Positions 61,725 to 64,000 of a stretch of DNA of 64,000 nt are shown piece after piece; position 1 is the stretch's first letter; the number at the start of each line of letters is the position of its first letter. The translations under genes and the position numbers were made by a program. The notes beneath the pieces were generated by a model. The model was not told the origin of the DNA and made no database searches. It saw nothing but the letters and a program-made list of their open reading frames with translations. The stretch covers positions 496,001-560,000 of the forward strand of contig NZ_KB235896.1 in NCBI RefSeq assembly GCF_000332135.1, read 5' to 3'. The stretch comes from Anabaena sp. PCC 7108. GTDB lineage: Bacteria > Cyanobacteriota > Cyanobacteriia > Cyanobacteriales > Nostocaceae.

Positions 61725-62825
61725 CTAAAATCCCATTGCTTCAGCTACGGCTTTAACTTCTGCGTCAATACCCTGTTTAAATTGACTGTGACTGTGCTTA
61801 ATTGCTGTATCTGGGTCTTTAAGACCGTTTCCGGTGAGGACACAAACTACTGTTGCACCTGTAGGAACTTGGTCTTTTACCTTTAATAACCCTGCCACAG
61901 AAGCCGCACTGGCAGGTTCACAAAATATACCTTCTGATGATGCTAGGAGTCTATAAGCATCAAGGATTTCTTCGTCTGTGACGGCGTTGAAGCTTCCCTG
62001 ACTGGCTGATTGGGCGGCGATCGCTTTATCCCAACTAGCAGGATTACCAATTCTAATTGCTGTGGCTAAGGTTTCTGGATTTGCTACTGGTTTACCATTT
62101 ACCAAGGGTGCAGCACCAGCAGCTTGAAAGCCCATCATTTTCGGTAAGCGATCGCATTTACCGATTTGATGATATTGACAAAATCCCATCCAATATGCTG
62201 TGATATTTCCCGCATTTCCCACAGGTATACATAACCAATCGGGAGCATTACCCAAAGCATCGACAACTTCAAATGCGCCTGTTTTCTGTCCTTCCAAGCG
62301 GTAGGGGTTGACAGAATTCACCAAGGTAATCGGATAACTATCTGCCATTTCCCGGACTATTTCCAACGCCCGGTCAAAATTGCCTTTAATTGCTAATACC
62401 TCAGCCCCATAGAGTAATGCTTGTGCTAACTTACCCAAAGCAACATAGCCGTCAGGAATCAACACAAAAGGTTTCATTCCCCCACGGCGAGCATAAGCTG
62501 CGGCTGCGGCAGAAGTGTTACCTGTACTAGCGCAAATTACCGCTTTAGCACCTGCTTCTTTAGCTTTGGTAATGGCCATGGTCATCCCCCGATCTTTGAA
62601 GCTACCGGTAGGGTTAAGACCATCATATTTAACAAATACCTTAACCTGTCTGCCAATGCGTTCTGCGATCGCTGGCACTGGTATCAAGGGCGTGTTACCT
62701 TCCAACAAGGTAACAACTGGAGTGCTTTCACTGACAGGCAAGTATTCACGATAGGCTTCTATCAGTCCAGGCCAGGGTTGGCGATGAGATTTAGCAACAG
62801 ACAAGCTCAAAGTCACAGGATTCAA
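61725..62825 (-). CDS. thrC: Threonine synthase
   Basis: 366 residues, PLP-dependent fold type II. The PLP lysine is in [11 protein letters not shown] (near 72-82), the phosphate loop in [14 protein letters not shown] near 205-218, and the serine-glycine region GTGN-like [10 protein letters not shown] near 333-342. It converts O-phosphohomoserine to threonine. Length and motifs fit the short bacterial/plant-like class without the N-terminal extension. Confidence 0.93.
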   Translation of the reverse strand: MNPVTLSLSVAKSHRQPWPGLIEAYREYLPVSESTPVVTLLEGNTPLIPVPAIAERIGRQVKVFVKYDGLNPTGSFKDRGMTMAITKAKEAGAKAVICASTGNTSAAAAAYARRGGMKPFVLIPDGYVALGKLAQALLYGAEVLAIKGNFDRALEIVREMADSYPITLVNSVNPYRLEGQKTGAFEVVDALGNAPDWLCIPVGNAGNITAYWMGFCQYHQIGKCDRLPKMMGFQAAGAAPLVNGKPVANPETLATAIRIGNPASWDKAIAAQSASQGSFNAVTDEEILDAYRLLASSEGIFCEPASAASVAGLLKVKDQVPTGATVVCVLTGNGLKDPDTAIKHSHSQFKQGIDAEVKAVAEAMGF

Positions 62826-62835
62826 AACTTCTTAA

Positions 62836-63009
62836 CTAGGGATTGAAGATGGGAAAATTGTCTTTTATCTTAGTGGTGTCAATAACTTTACCACGCTGAT
62901 GGCGATCTTCAGCTGCCGCGTCTACAAATTGCATGATTCTTCTTTCAAACCTCTGCTGCTGTTGAGAACGCTGCCTTGTTGCTTGAATGTATAAACTATC
63001 AAAGCACAA
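62836..63009 (-). CDS. Small open frame upstream of thrC (tentative)
   Basis: 57 codons from a TTG at 63009: CFDSLYIQATRQRSQQQQRF, then MQFVDAAAEDRHQRGKVIDTT and a tail KIKDNFPIFNP. The charged, Gln/Arg-rich composition with ordered codon use looks translated, but the only start is TTG with no ribosome-binding site, and a stop lies 15 codons above in frame. It may be a small cotranscribed gene or a remnant. Confidence 0.35.
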   Translation of the reverse strand: MCFDSLYIQATRQRSQQQQRFERRIMQFVDAAAEDRHQRGKVIDTTKIKDNFPIFNP

Positions 63010-63162
63010 TAGATCATTGGTGGAACTGAGGCGCTATCATCGTAGTTTCTTATGACTTAACTGACAATCTATTAGATTATGTGATTAAAAGTATACAATG
63101 ATTTAAGAAAGCTTAAGATAGCAATATTATAATATCTCAAATGGTGTGAGTTAAGTTTGCAA

Positions 63163-63366
63163 ATGAGTATAACCATGTCCAATTTGTCATCCAGTGTTGC
63201 CAGTTGCGAATCTCATAGCGAATTAGTCAAGAAACTGACTAAGGCTTATTATCGAGACGACCAGCAAGAGAAGTTTATGGATTTACAAGCAGAAGTAGAT
63301 TCTTTACTGCAACAGTTACAGAATCTCAAGAGCCAAAAGCTAGAATCTTGCAACCAGGAAGAATAA
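63163..63366 (+). CDS. Small coiled-coil protein of unknown function
   Basis: 67 residues from the ATG at 63163 (a second ATG at 63175 is equally possible): SVASCESHSELVKKLTKAYY, then a helix DLQAEVDSLLQQLQNLKSQKL forming a short leucine-rich coiled coil. Conserved in style with small cyanobacterial regulators, but no family named. The GTGTGAG stretch upstream is a weak ribosome-binding site. Confidence 0.6.
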   Translation: MSITMSNLSSSVASCESHSELVKKLTKAYYRDDQQEKFMDLQAEVDSLLQQLQNLKSQKLESCNQEE

Positions 63367-63383
63367 ACTAAAAAATTTAGTGG

Positions 63384-64000
63384 CTATTCAAAGCGCTGAT
63401 TAGTTTCCGACCAGCGCTTTAGAATGTATCTATCAGCACTTTCTACCAATAAAATTAGAGATTGGTCATTGGCAGGATGAGCGATCGCACTTAGAGCTTG
63501 CTGTGATTTTGGGCTAAAGTCATTATAGATAACCTTACCAGTATTCGAGAAAATCAGAGTCCGGGGACGTTTTTGAGCTTCTACATTTCCCCCCTTGATA
63601 GACGGTTTGATAGGCGCTGACTGATTCAATGATTCTATCGCTGCACCCGAAATAGTCAGAACTACGTCCAGATTACCGTCATTAGTGACATCAATCAGTT
63701 GTACAGGCCAATCACCCATTTTTACCTGCATCTCTGGGAATTTGGGAACAGCACCACTAAGGGGCATATCACCAGATTTTTGCCAAGAACGCCATGTATT
63801 TTCTAGCATTAACTGGACTAATTGGGGATTTTGTTGATAGAGTTCTTGGACAGTAATAGGAGATGGTTGTACCCATTCTAAGGCTGCCGGCGTGAGAGCT
63901 AAAGGTTTGGGTTGAAGAGAATTATTTTGAGTTTGAGGAATAGCCACACCAGCAGCTAAAAGCCGTAAAACACCATTCCGAAGTTGTACTGCTTTAATAG
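63384..64000 (-). CDS. Hypothetical protein with FG-GAP-like calcium motif (partial)
   Basis: The frame stays open through the right edge of the window; the GTG at 63947 is internal, since the upstream codons read AVQLRNGVLRLLAAGVAIPQTQ without a stop. At least 205 residues are present, the N-terminus lies beyond 64000. DVTNDGNLDVVLTI near 105 from the GTG is an FG-GAP/VCBS-type D-x-[TN]-x-D-G calcium motif. The rest is unassigned; possibly a cyanobacterial envelope protein. Confidence 0.6.
   Translation of the reverse strand, partial: IKAVQLRNGVLRLLAAGVAIPQTQNNSLQPKPLALTPAALEWVQPSPITVQELYQQNPQLVQLMLENTWRSWQKSGDMPLSGAVPKFPEMQVKMGDWPVQLIDVTNDGNLDVVLTISGAAIESLNQSAPIKPSIKGGNVEAQKRPRTLIFSNTGKVIYNDFSPKSQQALSAIAHPANDQSLILLVESADRYILKRWSETNQRFE

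Noticed and set aside
61638-61886. Plus-strand 82-codon ORF with SPRLRVSASPR
   Set aside because: It translates the CCGCGTC octamers and runs antisense into thrC.
1-64000. tRNA or rRNA genes
   Set aside because: I looked for T-loop (GGTTCRAATCC) and cloverleaf signatures in the gaps and saw none; a covariance-model search would be decisive.

Overview
The window is chromosomal DNA from a filamentous, probably heterocyst-forming cyanobacterium of the Nostocales (Anabaena/Nostoc/Dolichospermum-like). This rests on the photosystem genes psbE-F-L-J, psaI, rubA and ycf48, the cyanobacterial ndhC-K-J operon, abundant HIP1 octamers (gcgatcgc), a dnaE gene ending in an Npu-type split-intein half, an adjacent flavodiiron pair in the flv3-flv1 order known for the heterocyst isoforms, xisH/xisI genes, low G+C and heavy loads of short tandem and palindromic repeats. 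The genus cannot be fixed from the sequence alone.

Layout. 1-2.7 kb: the end of ispG, a carboxyl-terminal processing protease and an SPFH protein. 2.85-4.5 kb: a compact three-gene cassette (ParA-type ATPase, tandem ribbon-helix-helix-like protein, Mrr-like nuclease), the best candidate here for an undescribed system. 4.6-11.4 kb: DUF29, an EF-G paralogue, a TPR protein, a PsiE-like protein, small hypotheticals (one frameshifted) and a DUF6883/DUF4926 pair. 11.5-13.2 kb: ndhC-K-J (NDH-1). 13.4-15.6 kb: an Ada-type regulator/methyltransferase, a VapBC-like module whose toxin is interrupted, and a HIT hydrolase. 15.6-18.3 kb: rubA, ycf48, psbEFLJ and convergent psaI. 18.4-25 kb: a large unknown protein, a J-domain/pentapeptide protein, an SDR and an alpha/beta-hydrolase-like protein. 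26-28.6 kb: SbtA bicarbonate transporter with a PII-like partner, and an iron alcohol dehydrogenase. 28.7-31.2 kb: an accessory island (two Uma2 proteins, a membrane protein, an opposed small gene, truncated xisH, intact xisI). 31.2-39.2 kb: cobK, a beta-barrel candidate, an RDD/pentapeptide protein, small membrane proteins, a GT4 glycosyltransferase and a GDP-mannose dehydratase. 39.5-44.6 kb: an old-yellow enzyme, rubrerythrin and a RloA/RloB-type defence pair. 45.5-54 kb: redox and ion proteins (CNB/degenerate AAA+/polyferredoxin fusion, RCK channel, Flv3-Flv1). 54.3-64 kb: an Hpt-macro fusion, a DAACS transporter, split dnaE, a VOC protein, threonine synthase and a partial hypothetical.

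Working together: rubA-ycf48-psbEFLJ forms a photosystem II assembly and cytochrome b559 cluster; ndhCKJ supplies three peripheral-arm/membrane subunits of NDH-1; sbtA and its PII-like partner form a carbon-uptake pair; flv3-flv1 remove O2 without forming reactive oxygen, and rubrerythrin may act on peroxide. The accessory islands hold toxin-antitoxin and defence-type genes, several damaged. Repeats are a main feature: MITE-like inverted-repeat elements, an approximately 29-bp palindromic module that has entered genes in frame, and three-part tandem-repeat cassettes.
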